From: Paraburkholderia sediminicola
GTDB lineage: Bacteria; Pseudomonadota; Gammaproteobacteria; Burkholderiales; Burkholderiaceae
Direction: 5' to 3'
Assembly: GCF_902859805.1 (NCBI RefSeq)
Contig: NZ_CADIKC010000001.1
Location: forward strand, 1,116,001-1,180,000
Length of the DNA stretch: 64,000 nucleotides
In this document: piece after piece, positions 8,125 through 18,950 of the stretch
How the letters are laid out: each line of letters opens with the position of its first letter
How positions within the stretch are numbered: the first letter of the stretch is position 1
Position numbers and translations under genes: made by a program
The notes under the pieces: generated by a model
The model's database searches: none
What the model saw: the letters and a program-made list of their open reading frames with translations, nothing else
Told to the model about the DNA's origin: nothing

Positions 8125-9444
8125 ATGTTCCTGCCCCAGGAATTTATTCGCAAGAAACGTGACCGGCAGCCACTCGATCGAGACGAAATTGCAGCGTTTG
8201 TCCGCGGCGTGGTGGATGGCAGCGTCACCGAGGGGCAGGTGTCAGCATTCGCAATGGCGGTGTATTTCAACGACATGAGCGTCGACGAACGCGTCGCGTT
8301 CACCCTTGCGCAACGCGACTCGGGTCAGGTGCTCGATTGGCATGCGTTGGACCTGAATGGACCGATCGTCGACAAACACTCGACAGGTGGCGTCGGCGAT
8401 CTGACCTCGTTGTTGATCGGTCCGATGGTTGCCGCTTGTGGGGCTTATGTGCCGATGATTTCGGGGCGCGGGCTCGGACATACGGGCGGCACACTCGACA
8501 AGCTGAATTCGATCCCGGGCTATAACGTGACGCCCGATACGAACGAATTTCAGCGCGCAGTACGCGACGTCGGCGTGGCGATCATCGGCCAGACTGCGCA
8601 GCTCGTGCCCGCCGACAGACGCATCTATGCGATCCGGGGCATCACCGCGACGATCGAATCCGTCGCGATGATCACTGCTTCGATTCTGTCAAAGAAGCTT
8701 GCAGCGGGGCTTGAAGGTCTGGTGATGGACGTCAAGGTGGGCTCGGGCGCGTTTATGCCGACTCCGGAAAAATCGTTCGAACTCGCGAGGAGCATCGTCG
8801 ACGTCGGCAACGGCGCCGGCATGAAGACCACGGCGCTGCTGACCGACATGAACCAGTCGCTTGCGCCGTGCGCGGGCAACGCGCTGGAAGTTGCGTGCGC
8901 AATCGATTATTTGACAGGCAAGTCGCGTCAAGTTCGTCTGCACGAGGTCACAATGGCGCTCGCCGCGCAGATGCTGATCAACGGCGGAATCGCTACGGAC
9001 GACCTGCAGGCGCGAGTCAAGTTACAGGCGGCGCTCGACTCCGGTGCGGCCGCGGAGCGCTTCGCGAAAATGGTGGCGGCGCTGGGCGGCCCCATCGACT
9101 TGATCGAGGCGCCTGCGCGTTATCTGGCCAAAGCGCAAATCAGGGTTCCGGTCGTTTCACCTGTGAAGGGACAGGTAGAGCGGATCGACTGCCGCGCGCT
9201 CGGCGTCGCAGTCGTAGAACTGGGTGGAGGCAGGGTGCGGGCGGAAGACTCAATCGACTACGCTGTCGGCCTATCGGAACTCGTGCCGCTTGGACAATGC
9301 GTGGACGTTGGGCAGCCACTTGGCTTCGTGCACGCACGCAGCGCCCGGGAAGCGGTGCATGCGGCGGCCGAGGTGCAGCGCGCATACACGCTTTCCGCGG
9401 CAGGCGAAGCGCTACCGTCGATCATCTATCGAATCGTTCAGTAG
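8125..9444 (+). CDS. deoA: Thymidine phosphorylase
   Basis: The ATG at 8125 follows AAGGAG by six bases and gives 439 residues, almost exactly the E. coli DeoA length. The enzyme splits thymidine or deoxyuridine with phosphate into base and 2-deoxyribose-1-phosphate. Visible signatures are KHSTGGVGD (phosphate and base binding), the class signature [15 protein letters not shown] and [12 protein letters not shown]. It ends the tsx-NUP-nupC-deoA set, with 16 bases after the transporter gene. No deoC or deoB for onward pentose metabolism lies in the window. Confidence 0.97.
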   Translation: MFLPQEFIRKKRDRQPLDRDEIAAFVRGVVDGSVTEGQVSAFAMAVYFNDMSVDERVAFTLAQRDSGQVLDWHALDLNGPIVDKHSTGGVGDLTSLLIGPMVAACGAYVPMISGRGLGHTGGTLDKLNSIPGYNVTPDTNEFQRAVRDVGVAIIGQTAQLVPADRRIYAIRGITATIESVAMITASILSKKLAAGLEGLVMDVKVGSGAFMPTPEKSFELARSIVDVGNGAGMKTTALLTDMNQSLAPCAGNALEVACAIDYLTGKSRQVRLHEVTMALAAQMLINGGIATDDLQARVKLQAALDSGAAAERFAKMVAALGGPIDLIEAPARYLAKAQIRVPVVSPVKGQVERIDCRALGVAVVELGGGRVRAEDSIDYAVGLSELVPLGQCVDVGQPLGFVHARSAREAVHAAAEVQRAYTLSAAGEALPSIIYRIVQ

Positions 9445-9561
9445 ATGCGGCCGCCGAATCAAGACCAATATGTCCTATGGCGCCGCCGCTTTTGTTCTAT
9501 CCGCAGATTTTTGACTTTGATGTACTGACGATCAATCTCATTGGTTGGCGAGGCATGCATT

Positions 9562-10440
9562 ATGAGTCTTACAAAGGCTGCCTTCGTCCTTCTTGGCTTC
9601 ATCTGGGGATCGAACTTTATCTACATGAAGTGGGCGGTGACCCTGATCAGCCCAATGCAGATCGCGTTTTTACGGGTACTCTTCGGCTTCCTGCCACTGG
9701 CGCTTGCCGCCTGGCATCAGGGAGTGATCAACCGTAGCCAGGTGCGTCATCTGCCTCACTTTTTCGTCATGGCCTCTGTGGCGACAGCTTTCTACTATGT
9801 TGCCATCGTAAAGGGCACTGCGCTGCTTCCCTCCGGCACCGCAGGTGTTTTGGGCGGCTCTATTGCTATATTCACCGCTATCTTCTCACGATTGCTCCTG
9901 CGAACCGAGAAGGTGAACGGGTTGATGGTGGTGGGCGTGGTTCTGGGATTTGCGGGCATCGTTCTGATTGCACGGCCTTGGGAAAGTGCAGACAACCCCA
10001 TCGATCTTGCCGGCGTTTTCTGGATGTTGGCAGGTGCGATCACTCTCGGGCTGTCGTATGTTTACGTCCGCCGCTTTCTGTCGCCATTCAACCTCCCGCC
10101 CTTGGCGTTGGTCACGTGGCAGATAGGGCTGGCCCTGCTTATACTGACCTTGCTCACAGACTTCACCGGGATGCAGCACATACTGCGGGATTGGCGCGCG
10201 GCCGCCGGTGTCGTGGTCGGACTTGGTATCCTGGGAACCGGAATTGCCTTTCTGATCTACTACTTCCTGCTGCAGGAACTCGGCGCAGTTGCCGCTTCGG
10301 GCTCAACCTACATTACACCTACCGTTGCGCTTCTGATCGGTTGGGTCGCCGGGGAAAAGGTTGGCGCATTGGAAGTGATCGCCGTCGCCCTGATTCTCGC
10401 CAGTATCGCAATGTTGCAGATTGGACGGCAACGAGCATAG
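9562..10440 (+). CDS. EamA/DMT family transporter
   Basis: This 292-residue membrane protein has about ten hydrophobic helices in two EamA repeats, typical of drug/metabolite transporters (RhaT/YdcZ-like exporters of amino acids or metabolites). Family cues are [14 protein letters not shown] in helix 1, the [14 protein letters not shown] region at the end of the first repeat and [16 protein letters not shown] in the second. GAGG lies a few bases before the ATG at 9562. It stands alone between the nucleoside and anthranilate operons, and the substrate cannot be inferred. Confidence 0.9.
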   Translation: MSLTKAAFVLLGFIWGSNFIYMKWAVTLISPMQIAFLRVLFGFLPLALAAWHQGVINRSQVRHLPHFFVMASVATAFYYVAIVKGTALLPSGTAGVLGGSIAIFTAIFSRLLLRTEKVNGLMVVGVVLGFAGIVLIARPWESADNPIDLAGVFWMLAGAITLGLSYVYVRRFLSPFNLPPLALVTWQIGLALLILTLLTDFTGMQHILRDWRAAAGVVVGLGILGTGIAFLIYYFLLQELGAVAASGSTYITPTVALLIGWVAGEKVGALEVIAVALILASIAMLQIGRQRA

Positions 10441-10459
10441 GAGCCCTCCCACAATTTAC

Positions 10460-10488
10460 TTGACATCTAAACTATCGACGCCTAAATT
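10460..10488 (+). promoter_or_regulatory. Sigma-70 promoter of the 2-aminobenzoate operon
   Basis: A perfect -35 box TTGACA (10460-10465) is followed after 17 bases by TAAATT (10483-10488, four of six matches to TATAAT), 34 bases before the first ATG of the operon. Two CTAAA repeats lie within the promoter and could serve the MarR-type regulator encoded in the operon; that link is inference. Confidence 0.6.
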
Positions 10489-10522
10489 ACCCTCCAGAGC
10501 AAGGTCCACATGGAGAGTCAAC

Positions 10523-12895
10523 ATGCGCATCGTATGTATCGGCGGCGGCCCGGCCGGCTTGTATTTCGGCCTGTTAATGAAGGGCCGGAACCCGGCGTAT
10601 GACGTCACGGTGGTCGAGCGCAACCGGCCCTATGACACCTTCGGCTGGGGCGTCGTATTCTCCGACCAGACACTCGGCAACCTGCGCGCCGCCGACGCCC
10701 CCAGCGCGGACGCGATTCTCGACGCCTTCAACCACTGGGACGACATCGAGATCAATTTCCGCGGCAGGCAGGTTCGCTCGTCAGGCCACGGCTTCTGCGG
10801 CATCGGCCGCAAACGTCTGCTGAATATCCTCCAGGCGCGCTGCGAAGAATTGGGCGTCAAGCTGGTTTTCGAAACCCAGGTCACGGACGACACCGTCTAC
10901 GAAGCCGACCTGATCATCGCCTGTGACGGCGCCAACAGCGCTGTCCGTCAGAAGTACACCGCCACCTACAAGCCCGCGATCGACATGCGCGATTGCCGCT
11001 TCGTCTGGCTCGGCACCAAAAAGCTCTTCGACGCCTTCACGTTCGCTTTCGAAGAAACCGAGTTCGGCTGGTTCCAGGCGCATGCCTACCGTTTCGACGA
11101 TCGAACTTCGACGTTCATTGTGGAAACACCGGAGCGCGTATGGCGCGCCGCCGGCCTCGATGAAATGAGCAAGGAAGACAGCATCGCGTTCTGCGAGAAG
11201 CTGTTCGCCAAGTATCTGGACGGCAACCCATTGCTGTCGAACGCCGCGCATTTGCGCGGATCGTCGCAATGGATTCGCTTCCCGCGCGTCGTCAACGAGG
11301 AATGGGTACATTGGCGCGGCAACGCCGATGGCACCGAAACGCCGATCGTACTGATGGGCGACGCGGCACACACCGCGCACTTCTCGATCGGCTCGGGCAC
11401 CAAGCTCGCGCTCGAAGATTCGATCGAACTCGCCAACAGCATCGGCGCGCATCCGGGAGATTTGCCCGCTGCGTTGCAGCACTACACGGACGTCCGCAGT
11501 ATCGACGTATTGCGTATTCAAAACGCCGCGCGCAATTCGACGGAGTGGTTCGAGCATGTCGATCGCTACACTTCGTTCGAGCCGGAACAGTTCGCCTATT
11601 CGCTGCTCACACGCTCGCAACGCATTTCGCACGAGAATCTGCGGGAGCGTGACGCAACCTATCTCTCGACGTTCGAAGACTGGCTGGCACACCGCTCAGG
11701 TATTGACCGCACGCCTGAAAAACACTCCGTTCCGCCGATGTTCACGCCTTTCACCTTGCGTGGCGTCACCCTGAAAAACCGCGTAGTCGTCTCGCCGATG
11801 GCGCAATACTCCGCCGTCGACGGCATCGCCGGTGACTATCACCTGATGCATCTCGGTGCGCGCGCCATGGGCGGCGCCGGTTTAGTCATGACGGAAATGA
11901 CCTGCGTGTCGCCCGAAGCGCGCATCACGCCCGCTTGTCCCGGCATGTACGCGCCCGAGCATCTCACGGCGTGGAAGCGCATCGTGGATCTCGTGCATGC
12001 TCAGTCGGACGCGAAGATCGGCATTCAGCTAGGACACTCCGGCGCAAAAGGCTCGACGCGCGTGGCGTGGGAAGGCATCGACCAGCCGCTTGACGAAGGC
12101 AACTGGCCGCTCGTGTCCGCTTCGCCGCAGCAATATTTAAGCGGCGTCAGTCAGACCTCGCATGAAGCCACACGAGACGAACTTAAAGAAATCGAAGCGC
12201 AGTTCGTACGCGCCACGCAGATGTCCGCCGAGGCAGGCTTCGATTGGCTCGAACTGCACTGCGCGCACGGCTATTTCCTCTCGAGCTTCCTGTCGCCGCT
12301 GACCAACCATCGCACGGACGAATATGGCGGCTCACTTGAAAACCGTCTGCGCTACCCGTTGCAGATCTTCAAGGCGATCCGCGCTGTCTGGCCGCAAGAT
12401 AAGCCGATTTCCGTGCGTATTTCCGCTAACGATTGGGTTGAAGGCGGCACGACGCCCGACGACGCCGTGCAAATCGCCCGTGCCTTCAAAGCCGCAGGCG
12501 CCGACATGATCGACGTCTCGTCGGGCCAGGTCAGCAAGCAGGAAAAGCCCGTGTTTGGCCGCATGTTCCAGACACCATTCGCCGACCGCGTGCGCAACGA
12601 AGCCGGCATAGCAACCATTGCCGTCGGTGCGATCTCGGAAGCGGACCACGTGAACAGCATCATTGCGGCAGGCCGTGCCGATCTCTGTGCAATCGCGCGA
12701 CCGCATCTGGCCAATCCGTCGTGGACGTTGAATGAAGCCGCAAAAATCGGCTATCTGGACGTGACCTGGCCGAAGCCATACACGGCAGCGAAGTCGCAAC
12801 TCGAACGCAATCTCGAACGTGAACGTGCACAGGCTGCGGCAAACGCAGGGTTGTCGCCGCAAGAACGCGCACAACGCGCTGAAGGAACCACGTGA
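10523..12895 (+). CDS. 2-Aminobenzoyl-CoA monooxygenase/reductase (fusion flavoprotein)
   Basis: This 790-residue, roughly 87-kDa protein is a fusion of two flavoenzymes. Residues 1-400 form an aromatic-ring hydroxylase with the FAD motif [10 protein letters not shown] near residue 7 and GDAAHTAHF near 279. From about residue 407 an Old Yellow Enzyme/2,4-dienoyl-CoA reductase-like barrel begins ([11 protein letters not shown], then [17 protein letters not shown] and [13 protein letters not shown] sequence). Size and order match the enzyme from Azoarcus evansii that hydroxylates and dearomatises anthraniloyl-CoA to 2-amino-5-oxocyclohex-1-ene-1-carbonyl-CoA. TGGAGAG precedes the ATG. It opens a long operon and overlaps the next gene by four bases. 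Confidence 0.95.
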   Translation: MRIVCIGGGPAGLYFGLLMKGRNPAYDVTVVERNRPYDTFGWGVVFSDQTLGNLRAADAPSADAILDAFNHWDDIEINFRGRQVRSSGHGFCGIGRKRLLNILQARCEELGVKLVFETQVTDDTVYEADLIIACDGANSAVRQKYTATYKPAIDMRDCRFVWLGTKKLFDAFTFAFEETEFGWFQAHAYRFDDRTSTFIVETPERVWRAAGLDEMSKEDSIAFCEKLFAKYLDGNPLLSNAAHLRGSSQWIRFPRVVNEEWVHWRGNADGTETPIVLMGDAAHTAHFSIGSGTKLALEDSIELANSIGAHPGDLPAALQHYTDVRSIDVLRIQNAARNSTEWFEHVDRYTSFEPEQFAYSLLTRSQRISHENLRERDATYLSTFEDWLAHRSGIDRTPEKHSVPPMFTPFTLRGVTLKNRVVVSPMAQYSAVDGIAGDYHLMHLGARAMGGAGLVMTEMTCVSPEARITPACPGMYAPEHLTAWKRIVDLVHAQSDAKIGIQLGHSGAKGSTRVAWEGIDQPLDEGNWPLVSASPQQYLSGVSQTSHEATRDELKEIEAQFVRATQMSAEAGFDWLELHCAHGYFLSSFLSPLTNHRTDEYGGSLENRLRYPLQIFKAIRAVWPQDKPISVRISANDWVEGGTTPDDAVQIARAFKAAGADMIDVSSGQVSKQEKPVFGRMFQTPFADRVRNEAGIATIAVGAISEADHVNSIIAAGRADLCAIARPHLANPSWTLNEAAKIGYLDVTWPKPYTAAKSQLERNLERERAQAAANAGLSPQERAQRAEGTT

Positions 12896-13665
12896 ATACG
12901 CCCAACACGACCCTCGCAGGACAGCACGCTGTCGTCACGGGCGGCGGCAGTGGCATCGGTGCGGCAGTGGCCGAAGCGCTGCTGCGCGCCGGCGCTCGCG
13001 TCACCTTGATGGGCCGCAGCGCACAACGTCTCGATGCGCAGCGGGAAAGTTTCAACGGACTCGGCGAGGTCGCCTGCATCAGCGTCGACGTCACGAGCGA
13101 AGCATCGGTCGAGAAAGCATTCGCACAAGCCGGCGCAATCGACATTCTCGTCAACAACGCCGGCCAGGCGCAAGCCGCGCCCTTCGCTCACACCGACATG
13201 GCGCTCTGGCAGCGCATGCTCGACGTGAACCTCACCGGTGTCTTCCTCGGCACGCGCGCCGTATTGCCCGGCATGCTCGAGCGCGGCCAAGGCCGCATCG
13301 TCAATGTCGCGAGCACGGCGGGACAGATCGGCTACGCCTATGTCGCCGCTTACTGCGCCGCGAAACATGGCGTGATCGGCCTGACGCGCTCACTCGCACT
13401 GGAAGTCGCGACGAAAGGCGTCACCGTCAACGCCGTATGCCCCGGCTACACGGAAACCGAACTGCTGCACGCATCGCTCGAACAGATCACCAGCAAGACC
13501 TCGCGCACCGAACAGCAGGCGCGCGAAACCCTGCTTCGCACGAATCCGCAGCGTCGTTTCGTGAGCCCGGAGCAGGTCGCCAATGCCGTGCTTTGGCTCT
13601 GCCAACCCGGCTCGGACGCGATCACGGGGCAATCCATTTCCATCTCCGGTGGAGAAGTAATGTGA
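12892..13665 (+). CDS. Short-chain dehydrogenase of the 2-aminobenzoate pathway
   Basis: This 257-residue classical SDR starts at GTG, overlapping the preceding stop as GTGA, so translation is probably coupled. It shows the nucleotide motif [12 protein letters not shown], the NNAG motif, catalytic YCAAK and a C-terminal [10 protein letters not shown]. In the CoA-dependent anthranilate route, beta-oxidation-like steps follow ring dearomatisation, and this enzyme is the likely 3-hydroxyacyl-CoA dehydrogenase. The exact substrate is inferred from context. Confidence 0.92.
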   Translation: MNTPNTTLAGQHAVVTGGGSGIGAAVAEALLRAGARVTLMGRSAQRLDAQRESFNGLGEVACISVDVTSEASVEKAFAQAGAIDILVNNAGQAQAAPFAHTDMALWQRMLDVNLTGVFLGTRAVLPGMLERGQGRIVNVASTAGQIGYAYVAAYCAAKHGVIGLTRSLALEVATKGVTVNAVCPGYTETELLHASLEQITSKTSRTEQQARETLLRTNPQRRFVSPEQVANAVLWLCQPGSDAITGQSISISGGEVM

Positions 13666-14219
13666 CCAAGTTATCGAACCTCAAAAAGACTACGGCTGCT
13701 GAAACCAAGCCGCCGCGCAAAGGCGTTGCCAAACCAGCGGAGAACGTCGTGGATCTGGAAATGAGTACCGGCGCCGATAGTCACATGGGCCTGCGTTTGT
13801 GGTTGCGCATGCTGACCACGACCAATCTCGTGCAAGCCGAACTGCGCAAGCGCCTGCGCAACGAATTCGACACCACGTTGCCGCGTTTCGATTTGATGGC
13901 GCAACTCGAACGTCATCCGGAAGGCCTGAAGATGACCGAACTGTCGCGCCGTTTGATGGTGACGGGCGGCAACGTGACCGGCATCACCGATCAGCTTGAA
14001 AAAGAAGGTCTGGTTTCGCGCGGCACCGATCCCAACGATCGCCGTTCGATCAGCGTGTGCCTCACACCCGCCGGCCGCAAGGCGTTCGACAAGATGGCCA
14101 TCGCGCATGAGCAATGGGTTGTCGAACTGTTCGGTGGCCTGAGCCTCGACGAAAAGTCGCGGACCCATCAGCGCCTCGGCAAACTCAAACAACATCTGCT
14201 CGACAGTCTGAAAGACTGA
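13662..14219 (+). CDS. MarR-family regulator within the 2-aminobenzoate operon
   Basis: GTG at 13662 overlaps the SDR stop (GTGA) and gives 185 residues. About 40 polar residues precede a winged-helix core: LPRFDLMAQLERHPEGLKMTEL, the recognition helix LMVTGGNVTGITDQLEKEGLV and the wing RGTDPNDRRSISVCLT with the DxRS motif of MarR proteins. MarR proteins of aromatic pathways often respond to the CoA thioester; here anthraniloyl-CoA would be the natural candidate. Being inside the operon it would regulate its own synthesis. A MarR-like gene is also reported in the A. evansii cluster. Confidence 0.93.
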   Translation: MTKLSNLKKTTAAETKPPRKGVAKPAENVVDLEMSTGADSHMGLRLWLRMLTTTNLVQAELRKRLRNEFDTTLPRFDLMAQLERHPEGLKMTELSRRLMVTGGNVTGITDQLEKEGLVSRGTDPNDRRSISVCLTPAGRKAFDKMAIAHEQWVVELFGGLSLDEKSRTHQRLGKLKQHLLDSLKD

Positions 14220-14245
14220 TCCGCACCGAATCCAGCTATGCATGT

Positions 14246-14280
14246 GACCAGAGTAAGACGTCAAAGCGCCAACTCTGGTC
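14246..14280. promoter_or_regulatory. Perfect inverted repeat between marR-type and hydratase genes
   Basis: GACCAGAGT (14246-14254) and ACTCTGGTC (14272-14280) are perfect 9-base arms separated by 17 bases. The repeat ends three bases before the Shine-Dalgarno AGGAGA of the next gene. This is one of only two sizeable gaps in the first eight genes of an otherwise overlapping operon. It may be an mRNA hairpin adjusting downstream expression or an internal operator. Confidence 0.5.
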
Positions 14281-14294
14281 GACAGGAGATACTC

Positions 14295-15146
14295 ATGACA
14301 CGATCCAACGCCGACGCCCTACTGGCCGGCAACCGCCTGACGCTCGCCGGTTACGAGGCGCGGCACTTCGGCTGGTCGGTCGCCGACAAGGTCGCGACGA
14401 TCACGCTGAATCGCCCCGAACGCAAGAACCCGCTGACGTTCGAATCGTATGCGGAGTTGCGCGATCTGTTCCGGCAACTCACCTACGCGACCGACGTGAA
14501 GGCCGTCGTGATTCACGGTGCAGGCGAGAACTTCTGCTCCGGTGGCGACGTGCACGACATCATCGCGCCGCTGATCGATCTGCCGATGCCGGAACTGCTG
14601 CTGTTCACGCGCATGACCGGCGATCTGGTCAAAGCGATGCGCCACTGCCCGCAACCCATCATCGCCGCAGTCGACGGCGTGTGCGCGGGCGCAGGTGCAA
14701 TTCTCGCGATGTCGTCCGACATGCGGCTCGGCACCGCGCGCAGCAAGCTCGCGTTTCTGTTCTCGCGCGTCGGCCTCGCCGGTTGCGATATGGGTGCTTG
14801 CGCGATCCTGCCGCGCATCATCGGCCAGGGACGCGCCGCCGAATTGCTGTTCACCGGTCGCTCCGCAAGTGGTGATGAGGGCCACGCATGGGGTTTCTAC
14901 AACCGCCTGTGCGAACCGGCAGCGCTCATCGCAGACGCACAGAAGCTCGCCGCTGATCTCGTCGCCGGTCCGACCTTCGCGCACGGCATCACGAAGAAGA
15001 TGCTGCACCAGGAATGGAGCATGAGCATCGACGAAGCGATCGAATCGGAAGCGCAAGCACAGGCAATCTGCATGAGCACACGCGATTTCGAACGTGCGTA
15101 TAGCGCGTTTGCCGCGAAGTCGCGCCCAGTCTTCGAGGGAGATTGA
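14295..15146 (+). CDS. Enoyl-CoA hydratase/isomerase of the 2-aminobenzoate pathway
   Basis: The ATG at 14295 follows AGGAGA and gives 283 residues. The crotonase fold is shown by [16 protein letters not shown] near the N-terminus, the oxyanion-hole segment [15 protein letters not shown] and the second oxyanion segment [16 protein letters not shown]. It lacks an obvious glutamate pair of classic hydratases in the second segment (a short Asp/Arg set follows instead), so it could also act as a ring-opening hydrolase or isomerase of the crotonase family. It belongs with the beta-oxidation-like steps of the cluster. Confidence 0.92.
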   Translation: MTRSNADALLAGNRLTLAGYEARHFGWSVADKVATITLNRPERKNPLTFESYAELRDLFRQLTYATDVKAVVIHGAGENFCSGGDVHDIIAPLIDLPMPELLLFTRMTGDLVKAMRHCPQPIIAAVDGVCAGAGAILAMSSDMRLGTARSKLAFLFSRVGLAGCDMGACAILPRIIGQGRAAELLFTGRSASGDEGHAWGFYNRLCEPAALIADAQKLAADLVAGPTFAHGITKKMLHQEWSMSIDEAIESEAQAQAICMSTRDFERAYSAFAAKSRPVFEGD

Positions 15147-15147
15147 A

Positions 15148-16356
15148 TTGAGCCCTAACAGCGATCTGGATCTGCACAGCGCACTCGCCTGGCCGTTTTT
15201 CGAACCACGTCATCGCGAACTGGCCGCGGGTATCGAAGCATGGTGCCGCGCGAATCTCTCGCACGTAGAACATGACGACGTCGATGCAACCTGCCGCCGT
15301 CTGGTCCGCGAACTCGGTGCAGCGGGCTGGTTGAAATACGGTGTCGGCGGCGTTGCCTATGGCGGGAATGGCGACACAATCGACACACGCGCCGTGTGCC
15401 TGCTGCGTGAGACGCTCGCCAAGCATTCCGGTCTCGCGGATTTCGCTTTAGCGATGCAAGGACTCGGCTCAGGCGCGATCTCGCTCGGCGGCACGCATGA
15501 GCAAAAGACACGGTATTTGCCGCGCGTGGCGAACGGCACGGCTATCGCCGCCTTCGCTTTGTCGGAGCCGGAAGCGGGATCGGACGTCGCTGCGATGTCC
15601 CTCTCAGCACGCGAAGACGGCGACTTCTACGTACTCGACGGCGACAAGACGTGGATCTCGAACGGCGGTATCGCCGATTTCTACGTCGTGTTCGCCCGAA
15701 CCGGCGAAGCGCCAGGCGCACGCGGCATCACCGCGTTCATTGTCGATGCCGACACGCCGGGCCTGGAAATCGCCGAACGCATCGACGTGATCGCGCCGCA
15801 TCCGCTAGCGCGTTTGCACTTTGCCGGCGCACGCGTGCCGCGCAGCCAGATGCTCGGCGCGCCCGGCGAAGGTTTCAAACTTGCGATGCGCACGCTGGAT
15901 ATTTTCCGTACGTCGGTGGCGGCAGCGTCGTTGGGCTTCGCGCGTCATGCAATGGCTGAAGGCCTCTCACGCGCGTCGTCGCGCAAGATGTTCGGACAGA
16001 CGCTCGGCGATTTTCAGTTGACGCAGGCGAAGCTCGCACAGATGGCATTGACGATCGACAGCAGCGCATTGCTGGTCTATCGCGCGGCCTGGCTGCGCGA
16101 TCAGGGCGAACAGGTCACGCGTGAAGCCGCAATGGCCAAGTGGCACGCAAGCGAAGGCGCGCAACAGGTGATCGACGCCGCCGTGCAACTCTACGGCGGC
16201 ATGGGCGTGCAAAGCGGCACCGCCGTCGAGATGCTGTACCGCGAAATTCGTGCGTTGCGGATCTATGAAGGCGCGACTGAAGTGCAACAGCTGATTGTCG
16301 GCCGTGACCTTCTGAAGGCGCATGCCGCGGAAGTCATCAAGGACGCAGCGAAATGA
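15148..16356 (+). CDS. Acyl-CoA dehydrogenase of the 2-aminobenzoate pathway
   Basis: I place the start at TTG 15148, one base after the preceding TGA and behind GAGGGAGA; this gives 402 residues, the normal ACAD length. Features are the FAD/substrate region [31 protein letters not shown], the arginine-rich [18 protein letters not shown] helix and the catalytic-base motif [10 protein letters not shown] near the C-terminus. It would oxidise an alicyclic acyl-CoA intermediate after dearomatisation, passing electrons to ETF. It overlaps the thioesterase gene as ATGA. Confidence 0.93.
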   Translation: MSPNSDLDLHSALAWPFFEPRHRELAAGIEAWCRANLSHVEHDDVDATCRRLVRELGAAGWLKYGVGGVAYGGNGDTIDTRAVCLLRETLAKHSGLADFALAMQGLGSGAISLGGTHEQKTRYLPRVANGTAIAAFALSEPEAGSDVAAMSLSAREDGDFYVLDGDKTWISNGGIADFYVVFARTGEAPGARGITAFIVDADTPGLEIAERIDVIAPHPLARLHFAGARVPRSQMLGAPGEGFKLAMRTLDIFRTSVAAASLGFARHAMAEGLSRASSRKMFGQTLGDFQLTQAKLAQMALTIDSSALLVYRAAWLRDQGEQVTREAAMAKWHASEGAQQVIDAAVQLYGGMGVQSGTAVEMLYREIRALRIYEGATEVQQLIVGRDLLKAHAAEVIKDAAK

Positions 16357-16796
16357 ACACGACTTTCGAACGACCTGTCCGCATCCGCTTCCAGCACTGC
16401 GATCCGGCCGGCATCGTGTTCTTTCCGCAGTATCTGGTGATGACCAACGCGTTGGTCGAAGACTGGTTCAACGAAGGCATGCAGATCGACTACGCGCAAA
16501 TGATCGCGCAACGCCGGGTCGGTTTGCCGATCGTCAAGCTCGATTGCGAGTTTTCGCGGCCGAGCCAGATGGGCGAAACGATCACGCTGTCACTCAGCGT
16601 CACGAAGGTCGGGCGTCGCTCGATCAGTATCGAGATCGTCGGCCGGCACGGCGACGAAATCCGCTTCAGCGCGAAACAGGTGCTGGTGACGACATCGCTC
16701 GATCGCGGCACATCCATTGACATTCCCGCAGACATCGCGAGCGCGCTCGCGGCGTTTGTCCCACAGCCTGAATCCATCGAGGCGCATCGCTCATGA
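16353..16796 (+). CDS. 4-Hydroxybenzoyl-CoA-type thioesterase
   Basis: This 147-residue hotdog-fold protein has the 4HBT signature [19 protein letters not shown], with aspartate 17 at the position of the catalytic aspartate of the Pseudomonas 4-hydroxybenzoyl-CoA thioesterase. Its ATG overlaps the upstream stop (ATGA), and its own stop overlaps the next start in the same way. In a CoA-thioester pathway it may release CoA from dead-end products or rescue trapped CoA; that role is inference. Confidence 0.92.
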   Translation: MNTTFERPVRIRFQHCDPAGIVFFPQYLVMTNALVEDWFNEGMQIDYAQMIAQRRVGLPIVKLDCEFSRPSQMGETITLSLSVTKVGRRSISIEIVGRHGDEIRFSAKQVLVTTSLDRGTSIDIPADIASALAAFVPQPESIEAHRS

Positions 16797-17188
16797 AAAA
16801 AGCTCTCCTTCCCGCCGGTTGGATCAAGCCGCGCGGTTACGCGAACGGCGTTGCAGCAACCGGCACGCAAGTGTTCATCGCCGGCCAGATCGGCTGGGAC
16901 GAACAGGCGCAGTTTCAGACCACCGACTTCGCACAGCAGGCGATTCAGGCGCTCAAGAACATCCTCGCCGTCCTGCACGAAGCGGGCGGCAAGCCTGAGC
17001 ATCTGGTCCGGCTGACGTGGTACGTCACGGACAAACGCGAATACCTCGCCTCGTTGAAAGATATCGGCCGTGCGTTTCGCGAGCTGATCGGCGACTACGA
17101 CATCGCGATGAGCGCGATACAGGTCGTCGCACTGATCGAAGACGAAGCCAAGGTCGAGATCGAAGCCACGGCCGTGATCCCCCAGTAA
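16793..17188 (+). CDS. RidA/YjgF-family protein
   Basis: This 131-residue protein fits the RidA trimeric fold: an early GYANGVAATGTQVFIAGQIG segment, QFQTTDFAQQAIQALKNI, LVRLTWYVTD and IEATAVIPQ at the C-terminus. RidA proteins hydrolyse reactive enamines and imines. That suits this pathway, since the dearomatised intermediate carries an enamine (2-amino-cyclohexene) and must lose ammonia. A 'translation inhibitor' (old name of this family) is described in the A. evansii cluster. ATGA overlap with the thioesterase gene indicates translational coupling. Confidence 0.93.
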   Translation: MKKALLPAGWIKPRGYANGVAATGTQVFIAGQIGWDEQAQFQTTDFAQQAIQALKNILAVLHEAGGKPEHLVRLTWYVTDKREYLASLKDIGRAFRELIGDYDIAMSAIQVVALIEDEAKVEIEATAVIPQ

Positions 17189-17266
17189 GCACCCGAAACA
17201 CGTAACACGCAACCCAGCCCCCAAGCCAACCGAAGCGCATTCAGCCGGCTCAACGCCCGGGAGACC

Positions 17267-18910
17267 ATGATGGAACCGTCAGCACACGTCGATACCTTCG
17301 CGCGCGACAATCTTCCGCCGCAGGATCAATGGCCTGTCTTTCTGCTCGACAACCCGGACGTGGCTTACCCGGCGCGCTTCAATTGCGCGACCGAATTGCT
17401 CGACAGAACGATCGAAGCGGGACATCGCGACCGTCCGGCGATCTGGTCGGACGTGGATGGCAAACCGCAGGCGACCACTTATGGCGAGTTGCTGGCTTTG
17501 GTGAATCGCAGCGCGCATGTGCTGGTCGATGAAATGGGTTTGCATCCAGGCAACCGCGTGCTGCTGCGCGGACCGAACACCTTGCACATGGCGGTGACGG
17601 CGCTCGCCGCGCTGAAGGCCGGCCTCATCGTGGTGCCGACCATGCCGCTGCTGCGTGCGAAAGAACTCAAGCAGATCATCGAGAAGGCGCAAGTCAGCGC
17701 CGCGCTTTGCGACGCGCGCCTGACGGCTGAACTCGCGCGCTGCAACGATCCCAAGGACGAGTTCTACTGCGCAGGTCTGAAACAAACGCGCCTGTTTCAC
17801 GATGATTCCGCCGATTCGCTCGACACCCTCGCGATCAACAAACCGGATCACTTCACTGCCTGCGACACCGCTGCTGACGACGTCTGCCTGATCGCCTTCA
17901 CCAGCGGCACGACGGGCGCGGCGAAGGGCTGCATGCACTTTCATCGCGACGTCCTGGCGATGTGCGATCTGTTTCCGCGTCATGTACTAAAACCTTCGTC
18001 GAGCGATGTATTTTGCGGCACGCCGCCGCTCGCTTTCACATTCGGCCTCGGTGGCTTGCTGTGCTTTCCGCTGCGAGTGGGTGCGTCGACGGTGCTGATC
18101 GAGAAGCTCACGCCCGAGACCTTGCTGCAAACCGTCGAGCGTTTTCACGCGACGATCATGTTCACCGCGCCGACGTTCTATCGGCAGATGGCTCCGCTCG
18201 TTGCGCATCACGACATTTCGACCTTGAAGAAAACGGTCTCGGCGGGAGAGGCGTTGCCGGATTCGACGCGCCGCCTGTGGCACGAAGCAAGCGGCATTGA
18301 GATGATCGACGGGATTGGCGGCACGGAGCTGATCCATATTTTCATCTCGGCGCAAGGCGACACGATCCGCCCGCATGCCATCGGCCGCGCGGTGCCGGGT
18401 TACGTCGTGCAGGCCGTGGACGACGCCATGCAACCGGTCCCGGCTGGCACAATCGGCAAACTCGCGGTGCGCGGGCCGACGGGCTGCCGCTATCTCGCCG
18501 ACGAGCGGCAAGCGAAGTTCGTTCGCGACGGCTGGAATCTTCCCGGCGACTCGGTTTATCTCGACGAAGACGGCTACGTGTTCTACCAGGCCCGCGCCGA
18601 CGACATGATCGTCTCCGCCGGCTACAACATCTCCGGCCCGGAAGTGGAAAGCGTGTTGATGCAACACGAGGCGGTGGCCGAATGCGGGGTGATCGGCGTA
18701 CCCGACGAGACGCGCGGACAGATCGTCAAGGCCTTCGTGGTGCTGAACCCAGGTTATACGCCTGACGACAAAATGGTCGCGCAACTGCAGGATTTCGTGA
18801 AAAATAGCGTGGCGCCGTATAAATACCCACGCGTCATCGCTTTCATCGGGGCGCTGCCGCGCACCGAAACCGGCAAGATCAAACGCTTCGAATTGCGCAC
18901 GCTCGGGTAG
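17267..18910 (+). CDS. abmG: 2-Aminobenzoate-CoA ligase
   Basis: This 547-residue ANL-family acyl-CoA synthetase activates anthranilate with ATP and CoA. Motifs are the P-loop FTSGTTGAAKG, the AMP-binding GIGGTELIHIF segment, the hinge region ADDMIVSAGYNISGPEVE and the C-terminal catalytic lysine in PRTETGKIKR. It resembles benzoate- and 2-aminobenzoate-CoA ligases in length and start (cytoplasmic, no signal). Two ATGs are adjacent (17267 and 17270); the second has better spacing from GGGAGA. The substrate is assigned from the operon partners, above all the monooxygenase/reductase fusion. Confidence 0.9.
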   Translation: MMEPSAHVDTFARDNLPPQDQWPVFLLDNPDVAYPARFNCATELLDRTIEAGHRDRPAIWSDVDGKPQATTYGELLALVNRSAHVLVDEMGLHPGNRVLLRGPNTLHMAVTALAALKAGLIVVPTMPLLRAKELKQIIEKAQVSAALCDARLTAELARCNDPKDEFYCAGLKQTRLFHDDSADSLDTLAINKPDHFTACDTAADDVCLIAFTSGTTGAAKGCMHFHRDVLAMCDLFPRHVLKPSSSDVFCGTPPLAFTFGLGGLLCFPLRVGASTVLIEKLTPETLLQTVERFHATIMFTAPTFYRQMAPLVAHHDISTLKKTVSAGEALPDSTRRLWHEASGIEMIDGIGGTELIHIFISAQGDTIRPHAIGRAVPGYVVQAVDDAMQPVPAGTIGKLAVRGPTGCRYLADERQAKFVRDGWNLPGDSVYLDEDGYVFYQARADDMIVSAGYNISGPEVESVLMQHEAVAECGVIGVPDETRGQIVKAFVVLNPGYTPDDKMVAQLQDFVKNSVAPYKYPRVIAFIGALPRTETGKIKRFELRTLG

Positions 18911-18950
18911 CCCCTCATGTAGTCCCACTTTCCCGTTGGAGACACACCGC

